Shown here piece by piece: positions 1 to 10,000 of a DNA stretch of 50,418 bases. The notes under the pieces are model-generated. The model saw only the letters and a program-made list of their open reading frames with translations. It was not told the DNA's origin and searched no databases. Every line of letters starts with the position of its first letter. Within the stretch, counting starts at the first letter, position 1. Source of the stretch: Clostridia bacterium (lineage in GTDB: Bacteria; Bacillota; Clostridia; Oscillospirales; CAG-272). Location of the stretch: assembly GCA_017507905.1 (NCBI GenBank), contig JAFWAA010000051.1, forward strand, positions 1 to 50,418, read 5' to 3'. The position numbers and the translations under genes are program-made.

Positions 1-2693
1 CCGAAGATGGCGCGGAGCAGTCTCTCCTCGGCGGTCAGCTCGGTCTCGCCCTTGGGCGTGATCTTACCGACGAGAATGTCGCCCGAGCGAACCTCGGTTC
101 CCTTCTTGACGATACCCTCGGCGTTGAGGTCGCGGAGTGCGTCCTCACCGACGTTGGGGATCTCGCGGGTGATCTCCTCCGGGCCGAGCTTGGTCTCTCT
201 TGCCTCGTGGGTGTATTCCTCGATGTGGAGGGAGGTATACATATCGTCCCGCACCAGACGCTCATTCAGCAGAACGGCGTCCTCGTAGTTATAGCCCTCC
301 CAGGTCATAAAGCCGATCAGTGCGTTCTTACCCAGCGAGATCTCTCCGTTGGAGGTTGCGGGTCCGTCGGCAATGACCTGTCCTGCCTCCACGTAGTCGC
401 CCTTCTTGACGACGGGACGCTGGTTGAAGCAGGTGCCCTGGTTGGTTCTCTTGAACTTGATCAAGGTATAAACGTCCTTGATGCCACCCTCGCAAGCAAC
501 CACGATGCGGTCAGCCTGAACGCTTTCCACGTAGCCTGCACGCTCGGCAAGCACCACGACGCCGGAGTCGACGGCGGCCTTGTACTCCATACCGGTTCCC
601 ACGATGGGCGAATCGGTCACCATCAGCGGCACAGCCTGCTTCTGCATGTTGGAGCCCATGAGTGCACGGGTGTTATCGTCGTTCTCCAGGAAGGGGATCA
701 TGGCCGTTGCCACGGAGACCAGCATCTTGGGGGCGACGTCCATATAGGAGATCTCGGAGGCGTCTGCCTCAACGATCTCGGCCTTGTCGCGCGCCGTGAC
801 CTTCTGGTTGATGAAGCTTCCGTCCTCGTTGAGGGGCTCGTTTGCCTGAGCCACGATGAAGCGGTCCTCCATGTCGGCGGTCATGTATTCGACCTCGTCG
901 GTCACGATGTGCTTCACGCCGCCGTTGCCGTCGTCCACGTGGATGACCTTGCGGTAGGGAGCCTCGATAAAGCCGTAATCCGAGATCTTGGCGTAGGTGG
1001 TGAGATAGGAGATCAGACCGATGTTCGGTCCTTCAGGCGTCTCGATCGGGCACATACGGCCATACTGCGTGTAGTGTACGTCACGCACGTCGAAGGAGGC
1101 GCGGTCGCGGGAAAGACCGCCGGGGCCGAGCGCGGAGAGACGGCGCTTGTGCGTCAGCTCTGCTAAGGGGTTGTTCTGATCCATGAACTGGGACAGCTGG
1201 CTGGATCCGAAGAACTCGCGGATCGCGGTGGTCACGGGACGAATGTTGATCAGCGCCTGAACGGTCAGCTTCTCGTTGTCCTGCGTGGTCATGCGCTCCT
1301 TGATGATCTTATCCATACGGGTAAAGCCGATGCGAAGCTGGTTCTGCAGCTGCTCACCCACGGAACGGATGCGGCGGTTGCCCAGGTGGTCGATATCGTC
1401 CACGCTGCCAACGTCATGCGTCAGGCAGAGCAGATAGTTGATGGAGGCAAAGATATCGTCCACGGTGATGTGCTTGGGGCAAAGCTCGGCGATGCGATCC
1501 TTTGCCATGGCCTTGATGGCGTCCACGTCGCCCTCACACTCGGCGGCGATCTCCTGCAGAACGGAGATGCGGACTTTTTCGCGGATGCCGCAATCCTGCA
1601 GGTCAAAGCCGAGCAGATACTCGGGCTCAACGGTGTTGTTGCCAAGGACCTTCAGCACAAATCCGTCATCCAGAAGCAGCTTGACCTCGTTGACACAAGC
1701 GTGCTCCAGCTCCAGTGCCTTTTCGGGAGTGATGACGGCGCCTGCCTCGAGAAGCACCTCGCCCGTGATGGGGCTGACGACGTCCTCTGCCAGGCGGTGG
1801 TTGGCGATACGGCTGTGGATCGCCATTTTCTTATCATATTTATATCTTCCCACAGGCGCGATGTCGTAGCGCTTGGGATCGAAGAAGTAGTTGTTGATGA
1901 GGGTGCGTGCAGCCTCCTCAATGGGGGGCTCGCCCGGACGGAGCTTTTTGTAGATCTCCTTGAGGGCCTCCACACCGGGGGTGGAATGGTTGGCCAGAGC
2001 CAGCTGCTCGGACTCATCCTTCTCAAAGGTGGCACTCAGGTGCGAATCGTCGCCGAAGAGCGCGTAGATATCCTCGCGGGACTCCACGCCAAGCGCGCGA
2101 ATGAGGACCGTGAGGGGCATCTTGCGGTTCTTGTCGATGCGGACGTACATCACGCCCGAGGCGTCGATCTCATACTCCAGCCATGCGCCGCGATAGGGGA
2201 TGACGGTGGTGGAGTAGGTCTTCTTGCCCGCCTTGTCGATCTCGGAGGCATAGTACATGCCGGGAGAACGAATGATCTGGGAGACGATGACGCGCTCTGC
2301 ACCGTTGATCACAAAGGTTCCCGTCTCGGTCATGAGCGGGAAATCGCCCATGAAGATATCGGCCTGCTTGACCTCGCCCGTCTGCTTGTTGGTCAAGCGG
2401 ACGTTGACCTTAAGGGGTGCGGCGTAGTTGACGTCACGCTCCTTGCACTCCTCTACCGGATATTTGGGGTTCTTGTCATCCAGGGTAAAGGAAATGAATT
2501 CGATCACCAGATTGCCGGAATAATCGGTAATCGGGGAGGCATCGCGCAGAACCTCCATCAGACCCTCGTTCTTAAACCACTCGTAGGACTTCGTCTGGAT
2601 CTCGACCAGATTCGGCAGCGGGTAGTCGAAGTGGGATCGCGAGAAGCTCTTTCTGGTGTTTTGACCAAGCTTTTGATCCTTCAAATTGATCAT
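1..2693 (-). CDS. rpoB: RNA polymerase beta subunit, 3' end outside window
   Basis: Beta subunit of RNA polymerase, which forms the catalytic centre together with beta prime. The 897 codons present cover the N-terminal two-thirds to three-quarters; the rest runs off the left edge. The start ATG (2693-2691) follows a GGAGTGATT Shine-Dalgarno and opens with [22 protein letters not shown] near residue 30 is typical RpoB. The rifampicin cluster I (about 1140-1215) reads [14 protein letters not shown] and then [15 protein letters not shown]. The Gln, Asp, His and Ser positions that commonly mutate to resistance (513, 516, 526, 531 in E. coli numbering) are all wild type, so nothing in this cluster predicts resistance. 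The gene has its own promoter and is divergent from a tRNA, so it is not directly behind rplL as in many genomes; rpoC is presumably to the left. Confidence 0.97.
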   Translation of the reverse strand, partial: MINLKDQKLGQNTRKSFSRSHFDYPLPNLVEIQTKSYEWFKNEGLMEVLRDASPITDYSGNLVIEFISFTLDDKNPKYPVEECKERDVNYAAPLKVNVRLTNKQTGEVKQADIFMGDFPLMTETGTFVINGAERVIVSQIIRSPGMYYASEIDKAGKKTYSTTVIPYRGAWLEYEIDASGVMYVRIDKNRKMPLTVLIRALGVESREDIYALFGDDSHLSATFEKDESEQLALANHSTPGVEALKEIYKKLRPGEPPIEEAARTLINNYFFDPKRYDIAPVGRYKYDKKMAIHSRIANHRLAEDVVSPITGEVLLEAGAVITPEKALELEHACVNEVKLLLDDGFVLKVLGNNTVEPEYLLGFDLQDCGIREKVRISVLQEIAAECEGDVDAIKAMAKDRIAELCPKHITVDDIFASINYLLCLTHDVGSVDDIDHLGNRRIRSVGEQLQNQLRIGFTRMDKIIKERMTTQDNEKLTVQALINIRPVTTAIREFFGSSQLSQFMDQNNPLAELTHKRRLSALGPGGLSRDRASFDVRDVHYTQYGRMCPIETPEGPNIGLISYLTTYAKISDYGFIEAPYRKVIHVDDGNGGVKHIVTDEVEYMTADMEDRFIVAQANEPLNEDGSFINQKVTARDKAEIVEADASEISYMDVAPKMLVSVATAMIPFLENDDNTRALMGSNMQKQAVPLMVTDSPIVGTGMEYKAAVDSGVVVLAERAGYVESVQADRIVVACEGGIKDVYTLIKFKRTNQGTCFNQRPVVKKGDYVEAGQVIADGPATSNGEISLGKNALIGFMTWEGYNYEDAVLLNERLVRDDMYTSLHIEEYTHEARETKLGPEEITREIPNVGEDALRDLNAEGIVKKGTEVRSGDILVGKITPKGETELTAEERLLRAIF

Positions 2694-2850
2694 TAATTTA
2701 ATCACTCCATTCCAAGAATTGGTACACTCTGAAACTTTTTCCATCGCTTAAGAGGGCAATTCTCGGGATTTTTTGAACGTCGGAGCGAGGTCCCCCGAGC
2801 CAAGGCATGCCGAAAAAAGCACAATATAAGCGATTATAATGCAGTTTACT

Positions 2851-2879
2851 ATTTTATCATCTTTTTCCGCCTTTGTCAA
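2851..2879 (-). promoter_or_regulatory. rpoB promoter
   Basis: On the minus strand TTGACA (2879-2874), a 17-bp spacer and TAAAAT (2856-2851) form a near-consensus sigma-A promoter. Transcription would start near 2844, giving a leader of about 150 nt. The leader contains a small stem (TCGGGG with CTCCGA). The rest of the 2694-3030 gap is AT-rich and holds no gene that I can see. Confidence 0.8.
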
Positions 2880-3030
2880 GAGTTTTCTCCAATATTTTTA
2901 TAAAAAAGTTTTTCTTTTTTCATTTTAGGGCTCAAAAGCGGAAGCGGAGGACGAAAAAGGGGTGTTGAGGGGAAAACTCGCGGTGAAAAAAATATTTTTC
3001 AAAAAAAATCAAAAAATTTTGAAAAAGGGG

Positions 3031-3059
3031 TTGCAATTTGAAAAAAAGTATGCTATAAT
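3031..3059 (+). promoter_or_regulatory. tRNA-Glu promoter
   Basis: TTGCAA (3031-3036), 17-bp spacer, TATAAT (3054-3059). The predicted start is near 3066, about 13 nt before the mature tRNA. Confidence 0.85.
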
Positions 3060-3078
3060 AGGCAAGGTTTGAAGCCAC

Positions 3079-3153
3079 GGCCCGTTGGTCAAGCGGTCAA
3101 GACGCTAGCCTCTCACGCTGGAAACATGGGTTCGATTCCCGTACGGGTCACCA
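3079..3153 (+). tRNA. tRNA-Glu (anticodon CTC)
   Basis: A complete cloverleaf can be drawn by hand. The acceptor GGCCCGT pairs with ACGGGTC with one G-U. The anticodon stem CTAGC/GCTGG encloses the loop CTCTCAC, giving anticodon CTC. The T arm is ATGGG/CCCGT around TTCGATT, and the 3' CCA is encoded. It reads GAG codons and has its own promoter and terminator, so it is a single-gene unit. Confidence 0.95.
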
Positions 3154-3156
3154 AAA

Positions 3157-3192
3157 AAGAAACATCCGAACACCGTTCGGATGTTTCTTTTT
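3157..3192 (+). terminator. tRNA-Glu terminator
   Basis: Arms GAAACATCCGAAC (3159-3171) and GTTCGGATGTTTC (3175-3187) around a 3-nt loop, followed by a T tract to 3192. It begins 4 nt after the CCA end. Confidence 0.9.
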
Positions 3193-3377
3193 ATCCAAGC
3201 CGACAGGCTTGGCATGGAATCACGCGTCAGCGTGCATGGAATCGCCGCAGGCGTATGGCATCACCGCAGGTGTATTTCTCTGTCGGCTTGATTCCATACG
3301 CGACTTCGTCGCAATTCCATACCGCGGCGAGCCGCGGATTCCATACACGCCTTCGGCGTGATTGGGACGCGGAAAGG
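3193..3377 (+). repeat. Branched hairpin element, copy 1 (behind tRNA-Glu)
   Basis: Seven small perfect hairpins follow one another: 3195-3212 (CCAAGCC/GGCTTGG), 3221-3234 (CACGC/GCGTG), 3243-3253, 3262-3272, 3300-3312 (GCGAC/GTCGC), 3322-3337 (CCGCGGC/GCCGCGG) and 3346-3360 (CACGCC/GGCGTG). Spacers on the left half read CATGGAATC (or close); those on the right half read GATTCCATA, its complement. The block can therefore fold into one long stem made of paired spacers with hairpins as side branches. The first hairpin, last hairpin and the end (GATTGGGACGCGGAA) recur at 32450-32652 behind another tRNA. It ends in the ribosome-binding region of the next gene. Confidence 0.85.
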
Positions 3378-3385
3378 AGAAGAAG

Positions 3386-3739
3386 ATGGCAAAGAATTTG
3401 TTGCTTGAATATTCCGAACAATTAGCTTGTGAAATTGCAGCGCTTTGCAACGAGCACAAAATAGACTCCAATACCGTATATCAAATCAAAAAATCCTCAT
3501 CAAGTGTTTTCGCCAACATTTCCGAAGCTCAATATCCTCAAAGCCTCGCAGATATGCTATCCAAATTTGAAATCGCACGAAAGGAATGTGCAGAGACCGA
3601 AAGCTGGCTCAAATTAATTTTCTCTTCCGGAAGTATTGACGAAAGCACCTTTAGGCGGCATCGCAATCTCTGTGGAAGAATACGCAGAATGCTGACAGCA
3701 TCGTGCATAACGATCGAAAGCAAAATAAAGCAAGGCTGA
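3386..3739 (+). CDS. Four-helix-bundle protein, S23/IVP-like
   Basis: A 117-residue, almost fully helical protein. The pattern NLLLEYSEQLACEIAALC, then SSSVFANISEAQYPQS, then SKFEIARKECAETESWLKL fits the four-helix-bundle family first described from proteins encoded in 23S rRNA intervening sequences, a family to which Avd of diversity-generating retroelements is also related. Family members bind nucleic acid or act as pentameric adaptors; the role here is unknown. ATG at 3386 follows AAAGGAGA at good spacing, and the ribosome site is built from the 3' end of the hairpin element. The coding sequence is clearly more AT-rich than rpoB, which suggests transfer with the element. No reverse transcriptase or rRNA is near, so neither a retroelement nor an rRNA insertion is supported. 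The stop codon falls in the loop of the terminator. Confidence 0.8.
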   Translation: MAKNLLLEYSEQLACEIAALCNEHKIDSNTVYQIKKSSSSVFANISEAQYPQSLADMLSKFEIARKECAETESWLKLIFSSGSIDESTFRRHRNLCGRIRRMLTASCITIESKIKQG

Positions 3740-3756
3740 AAAGCCTTGCTTTTTTC
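3728..3756 (+). terminator. Terminator of the four-helix-bundle gene
   Basis: Arms AAGCAAGGC (3728-3736) and GCCTTGCTT (3743-3751) with a T tract to 3756. The TGA stop of the gene lies in the loop. Confidence 0.9.
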
Positions 3757-3772
3757 ATTGGTTCCCTTTCCC

Positions 3773-4006
3773 AACGGCGAAATTCCCGTAGGATACTTCC
3801 CTACCGCACGTCTTGCGACGTGCGGTTTCTTTTTTTGCCGATTCCGCGCGCGGAATCGGAGAAGCGTCTGCTTGCAGACGCTTGGGTTCGCATACCCCGC
3901 CCGAAGATCGGAAAGCTCGCTTTCCAGGCGCAGGGCGAGGGTATATTCGCTAACGGCGAAATTCCCGTAGGGCACTTCCCTGCCGCACGTCGCAAGACGT
4001 GCGGTT
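3773..4006. repeat. 55-bp direct repeats flanking further hairpins
   Basis: Two 55-bp copies (3773-3827 and 3952-4006) share AACGGCGAAATTCCCGTAGG and then a hairpin with arms CCGCACGTC and GACGTGCGG. The loop is TTGC in the first and GCAA in the second, that is, inverted. Between them lie other palindromes: CCGATTCCGCG/CGCGGAATCGG, AAGCGTCTGC/GCAGACGCTT and GGAAAGC/GCTTTCC. The first copy is followed by TTTCTTTTTTT and can terminate plus-strand transcription. A partial third copy is at 11378. No coding potential is evident. Confidence 0.8.
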
Positions 4007-4010
4007 GATC

Positions 4011-4026
4011 GCGCAGATGATTGCGC
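4011..4026. terminator. Small hairpin at the 3' end of the surface-protein gene
   Basis: GCGCA and TGCGC arms around 6 nt, just past the stop of the minus-strand gene. No T tract follows on the minus strand, so termination is uncertain. Confidence 0.3.
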
Positions 4027-4033
4027 ATTGATT

Positions 4034-7000
4034 TTAGAAAAGCCTTTTCCTTCTGCCGATGGCCGCAAGGACAGCCAGAACGCCGCATCCTGTCAGCGAA
4101 ACTCCTGCCATGGAGCACGAAACCGTGGTGAGGGACTTGAGCTCGTCGGTCTTTTCCTCAAGCTCTGTGTTCTTTTCCGCAAGCTCGCCGTTCTTCTCCT
4201 CCAGCGCCGCCTTGATTTCATCAAGATCCTTCTGAATTGCCCTGATCGCTCCGTCGAGAGCCGCATACGCTTCCTCGATCTTTGCGGTCATAGCCGCCTT
4301 GTCTTTCGCATCTGCCGCTTCAAGAGCAGCCTTTGCCGCATCAAGTGCCTTATTCAGATTGATGATCTTACCGTCAAGGGCTGTGTCGCCGTCGGCGATC
4401 GCCTTACCAAGCTCTGCCTTTGCATCGTCGAGATTCTTCTGAACGGTCTTGATCGCTCCATCGAGAGCCGCATCTGCCGCCTCGATCTTTGCGATCAGCT
4501 CTGCTTTAAGCGCTTCGTCTGCCGCACCGTATGCGGAGATCGCATTTTCCAGCGCCTTGCCAAGATCGGCGATCTTGCCGTCAAGCTTCGTATCGCCATC
4601 TGCTATCGCCTGCTCGAGCTCTGCCTTTGCATCGTCGAGATTCTTCTGAACCTCTGCGATCTTTGTATGGAGTGCGCTCTCTGCCTCGGTGATCTTACCG
4701 TCGAGGGTCTCGTCACCTGCGGTAGCCGCCGCCTTTGCCGCCTCGATAGCCTTGTTCAGAGCGTCGATCGCCTCCGTAAGTGCGTTCGCATTGTTAAGGT
4801 CTGCTGTCTTGAGCTCCTCAACAGCCTTGTTGAGATTTGCCTGGACCTCTGCTACTTTACCCTCGAGTGCCTTGTCAGCCTCGTCGATCTTTGCGTCAAG
4901 CTCGTTCTTGAGAGCGGTGTCGGAGGTGGTAGAAAATGCCCTTGCATCCTCGATCGCCTTATTCAGCGCTGTGATAGCGTCCTCAAGCGCCTTTGCGTCA
5001 GCCGCGTCAACAGCCTTCAATTCCTCGATCGCCTGTTCGATCTTACCGATAGCCTTTTCCGCATCGGTAAGTCTTGCGTCAAGAGCCGCGATCAGCTCGT
5101 TTGCCTTCTTGATCTCTTCATCAAGCACAGCCTTCAAAGCCGCATCCTGCGTGTCAGCATACGCTTCCGCCTCCTTGATGAGAGCCTTCAGCACGTCAAC
5201 CGCCTTGTTCAGCGCATCGGTATTGGACTTGTCAGCCGCTTCAAGCTCGCCTACTGCCTTGTTGAGGGCCGCGGTGTAAGCGTCGGTCACTTCCTGCTTT
5301 GCCGCCGCGATGGCATCCTCAACCGCCTTGTCGGTGGCGTAGGTGCTGTCAAGTGCGTCGATAAGGTCTGTGACCTTCTTGATCTCTGCCGCAAGCTCGT
5401 CGGGATCGATCTGCGCCGCGATCTTTGCTTCAAGCTCGCCTACCGCCTTGTTGAGGGCGTCGGTAAGCTTGGTTTCCAGTGTATCAAGCGCCGTGTCGAG
5501 AGCTTCTATCGCCTTTGTCAGCGCGGAATCCTTGTTCGTCAGATCGGTAAGCTTCTCAAGTGCTTCGATAGCCTTGACCGCCTCCGCGATAGCGTCAGCG
5601 TTTGCCTTTACGTTGTTCACGTCAGCCGCGCCGACCTTTTTTTCAAGCTTTGTCACACGCTCGGTGAGCTTTTCGATCAGCTCGTTGAGCTTTTCGTCAG
5701 CCGCCTTGTAAGCGTCCTCAAGAGCGGTTATATCGCCTTCAGCCGCCTCAATTGCCTCCTTTGCCTCTGCCATCGCTGTCTCAAGAGCCGTTACTCGGTC
5801 AACAAGCACGCCGATATCGTCGGTATCCAGTCCCGCAATAGCGTTTTCCAGCTTTGCGAGAAGGTCGGAGGAGCTGGTAGCCTTCAGCTCGATGGGGGTA
5901 TCCGAAGTGAATTCAAAGTACTTGCCATCCATCGTTTGAACATATACCCACAGGTAAACAGAGTCTCCCGGATCAACGTTAAGATTGAGCACGTCTGTGT
6001 AATTGTCCTGCTTTGTATGTCCCGAGCTGTCATTTATGCTGTAGAGGAAAGCGTATTGATATGTGCTGTATTCGCTTGTGATCTCCTCACCCGTGTCGGC
6101 GCGGTATATCTTCACCGCAAGGGTAAGGTCGTCGCCCGGAACGATCCACTCCGGAGCAACGATCGCTGCGTAGATGGGTGCTTGGACGATCTCGTAGTCC
6201 AGCGTATCGGTATCGCCGTAATTGCCTATGCCGGTGATCGTTGCTGTGTACGTTTTAGCAGGGATAAAATCACTGCTGTCCCAGCTGATTTCGTAGTCCA
6301 CGCCCTCGGTGAGGACCTTGTCGCCGTCCTTTACGGTAACGGTGGGCACGTGAGACTCGCCGTCGTAAACGGGAGGTACGGACTTATCGTGAGAGATCTG
6401 AAGCTCACCCACGGGTTTGGGGGTTATGGTAATGATATCGTGAAATTCGCCTGTAAAGTTGATGCCTGCTGCGGTTAAAAGCACCTTCTTTTCGCCTGCA
6501 TTTGTGAAATCCCATGTGCTGAAGGAATCTATGTATTCATAATATAACTTGAGCTCGAGATCGATCCTGCCGTCATCGTCAAGGTCAAAGCCCACCTTGA
6601 GGTTGGGGGTCTTTGGTGTACCGTCGTAGACTGCGGTTTTTCCGGTATAATAATCACCGTACTCTACCATAAAGCTGTCCGATCCAAAGTCCAGAGGACT
6701 GATTGTGACGGTATACGCAAAGGTCTCGGGCAGGTCGTTGTGGTTACTGTCGCCCACTACCTTGTAATAGACATCATACTCACCTGCATCCTTCTTCGTT
6801 TCCATGTAGGAGAGCCACTCGCCGTCGTTTACCTTATACATTACGGTTCCGTCATTTGTGCTTCCGATCATATCGTAGAGCGCCTGCTCGGTACCGTTGT
6901 AGAAGATAGTTGTGTTATTGATCACGGGTGCGATGACCGCAGCAGCCCCCTTTTTGATGGTCCATGTGACTTCCTCAGGCGTCAGATCGGGAGCTTCCTC

Positions 7001-10000
7001 ATCGTTCCTTCTGATCTCGGTGCTGAACCTGACTTCTAAGCCCTGTTCGCCTGCGCTCTTCTTATCGCCGGTATATTCAATATAGTAATATTTGTCATTG
7101 TTGAGATCATACGTGCCATTGCCGGTCTTTATGGCGACGGTAACGGTAGGTACCTGTTCACCGCCGTTGTAGGTGAATTCGGTCTCGCTCTGCGTAATCG
7201 AAAGCTTGCCTATGATGACCTCGCTGTCGTGGAGGAGCTTGCTTGCGCTACTGATATTCTCGTGAGCAAAGGTCTTTACAAGGGAATCTGCATCAGGCTC
7301 ATTTACCATTACGATCTGATCAAGATTCGAGCCGATTTCGCATCCCGCGCCTACGGTGATGACCGCATCTGTATTTCCATCTTCGTCAGCTCGACGGTCC
7401 ACGTATATGGTGTCGGTAAGGTCTCTGTCTATATGAAGTGTTCCCTTGCTGTTAACGAAGGTGACGGAGGCTACGCTGTTATCAAAGTCGACGAATGTAA
7501 GCTCGCAGTATCCCGCAGAAGCATTTCCCTCGGATATGTATATACCCGTTTCGCCGCCCACGGTCAATTTGTTCGCGCCGGTGTCGACGACCGTTTTGCC
7601 CACGAGACTCAAGCGTCCGTTGACAAAGATGGAAGCGTTTTGCGAAGCCTCGGTTTTTATGACGGATACGTTTTCTTCGTGGAGATTCACCACCACAACG
7701 TTAGCGTCCTCTTCGACGATCAGCGCAATAAAATCGGAGCTTACGATATCGTATCCGTTAAGATCGAGGCGGAAATGGGGGAGGTCTCCGCTTATGGTCA
7801 GGGTATCGTTAAGGTCTGTAAGAAGGGTGACCACGGGATGAAGCACTTGAGCGGATATGCCTCCATTGACAAGGCTAACGATCCGATCAAAGGCATCCTC
7901 CACCTTGAAGTAGAGCTCTGTCGCCCCCTCGGCATCAGCGTCGCCGCTTGTGATGTAGTCAAGCTTTGCCTCTGCCTGCGCACCGCAAGCAAGACACTTG
8001 CCGTTCGCGTCAAAGTGTTCCGACGCAATAACGTCCATATCGTGAGACACAGTCTTTTCGCTGTTGGAGTAGATCCAAGTACCGTCACATTCGAGCCGGT
8101 TGTAAACCTGATTTGTTTCTGTTCTGAATACGGGAAGTGCGTCCACGGTCTCGCCGTTGTCAACGTTCTGACCGAAAGCGTCACCCAGAAGGTGCGCAAC
8201 CTCGCCGCTTGCAAACTGTGCGGAGGTCTTGGCGGTGGTAACCTCCGCCACATCCTCAGTTGTGTTGCCCAGTCCTGCGTTGCCGATGCCGTTCTGGGGA
8301 GCACCATAGCCGTCCTCGGCACAGTCGCTCAGATAGTAGCAGTTCTGCACGATGCCGTCATTACTTCCAACCACGCCGCCGACAAATTCGTTGCCGCTGA
8401 CAGAACCGGTATTGTAGCAGTTCTGTACGGTGCCGCTGTAGTTCTCTCCAACCACGCCGCCGACATTATTCATGCCGATGACGGTGCCTTGGTTGTAGCA
8501 GTTCTCTACGGTGCCAAGGTTATATCCAACCACGCCGCCGACATAATAATTTCCGTTAAAATAGGAATCGATCACTCCTACGTTCTGCACCTTGCCGTTC
8601 GTGCCTACGTAGCCGAACAGACCCACGTAGTCTACGGCGCTATCATCGAAATACAAGCCGCTTACGGTCTTGCCGTTTCCGTCGAAGACGCCGGTGTATC
8701 CGTTCGAGTCATTACCGATGGGAGTCCACAGTCTGAAGCCCGAGGGATCGGGGAAGGTTTTTGCCATTTCGGTAAGGACGCCCTCGTTGACTACGATATC
8801 TTTGGTCAGAATGGCGTCCGCACTTGTATTCTGCGCCGTGCCGTCGGTCAACGTACCGTTCACCAGTGCCGCAAACCAATACAGCTTGCCTGCGTTGTCG
8901 ATCTCGTAGTAGCCGTCGCCGTCCGAGTCGGTTGCGGGCTGATATAGACCTTCTTCGGCGCACTCGGCGCAGAAGCCGTTGCTTGCTTCGGTGAAGGTGT
9001 GGGGCTTCGTCTTATCTTGAAGAGCCGCGTCGTTTGTGTATGCTACCGTTGTGCCGTCGCACCCGATGCACGGATAGACTTTGTTTGTAGCGGTTATCTT
9101 TACCGGAAGTTCGTCTACGGTCTCACCGTTGTCAAGGCTCTGACCGAAAACACCGTTCGACAGGTACGCAACCTCGCCGCTTGCAAACTGTGCGGAGGTC
9201 TTGGCGGTGGTAACATCCGCCACATCCTCAGTTGTGCTGCCCTGTGTTTCGTTGCCGATGCCAAATTGAATTGTACCTGCGCCGTCCTCGGCACAGCCGC
9301 TCAGATAGTAGCAGTTCTGCACGTTGTCGTTATTACTTCCAACCACGCCGCCGACATATTCGCTGCCGCTGACAGAACCGGTATTGTAACAGTGCTGCAC
9401 GGCGCTGCTGATCATGTTACGTCCGACCACGCCGCCGACATATTCGCTGCCGCTGACAGAACCGGTATTGTAGCAACGCAGCACGGTGCCGCCGTCATTC
9501 GTTCCAACCACGCCGCCCACATAGCTCACACCGCTTACGGTAACGTTGCTGTGGCAGTCGAGTACATAGGAGTTGCTTGCGAGATATCCCACGACGCCGC
9601 CTGCGGATCCGTTCCCACCGCTTACAGAGGAGTATATCGCTCCGCTTACGTGCAAATTTTGGATAAAATTATAGCCCAGGCCCAGGTCGCCGGGATTATA
9701 TTGGACATACCCGAAAAGTCCGACGTATTTGAGCTCTTGATTGGGAGATGCAGAGCTGCCGATGGTAAGGCCCTTGACGGTATAGCCTGCGCCGTCAAAG
9801 ATGCCGCTGAATACGTTATGCGAACCGTCGATACCGATGGGGATCCACGGTTTTCCCGAAAGATCGATATCCTTCGAGAGCTTGATGAATTTGCCCGAAA
9901 AAGTACTTGTCGTTGCCGTTGAGTCATTGATGCCTGTGAGCTCGGTTGCGTTGCCGTCATATCGGTTCACCAGCGCCGCAAGTGCCGCAAGCTGTGCCGA

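Noticed and set aside
3193-3377. Hairpin array as a CRISPR array
   Set aside because: Units differ in sequence and the short spacers repeat, the reverse of CRISPR; no cas gene.
3386-3739. Avd of a diversity-generating retroelement
   Set aside because: Only the fold family fits; no reverse transcriptase, template repeat or variable repeat is nearby.
4028-6478. 816-codon plus-strand frame opposite the coiled-coil part of the surface protein
   Set aside because: The repeat of the sense gene (Ala/Leu/Lys codons) gives a repetitive antisense frame; no start site and no family.
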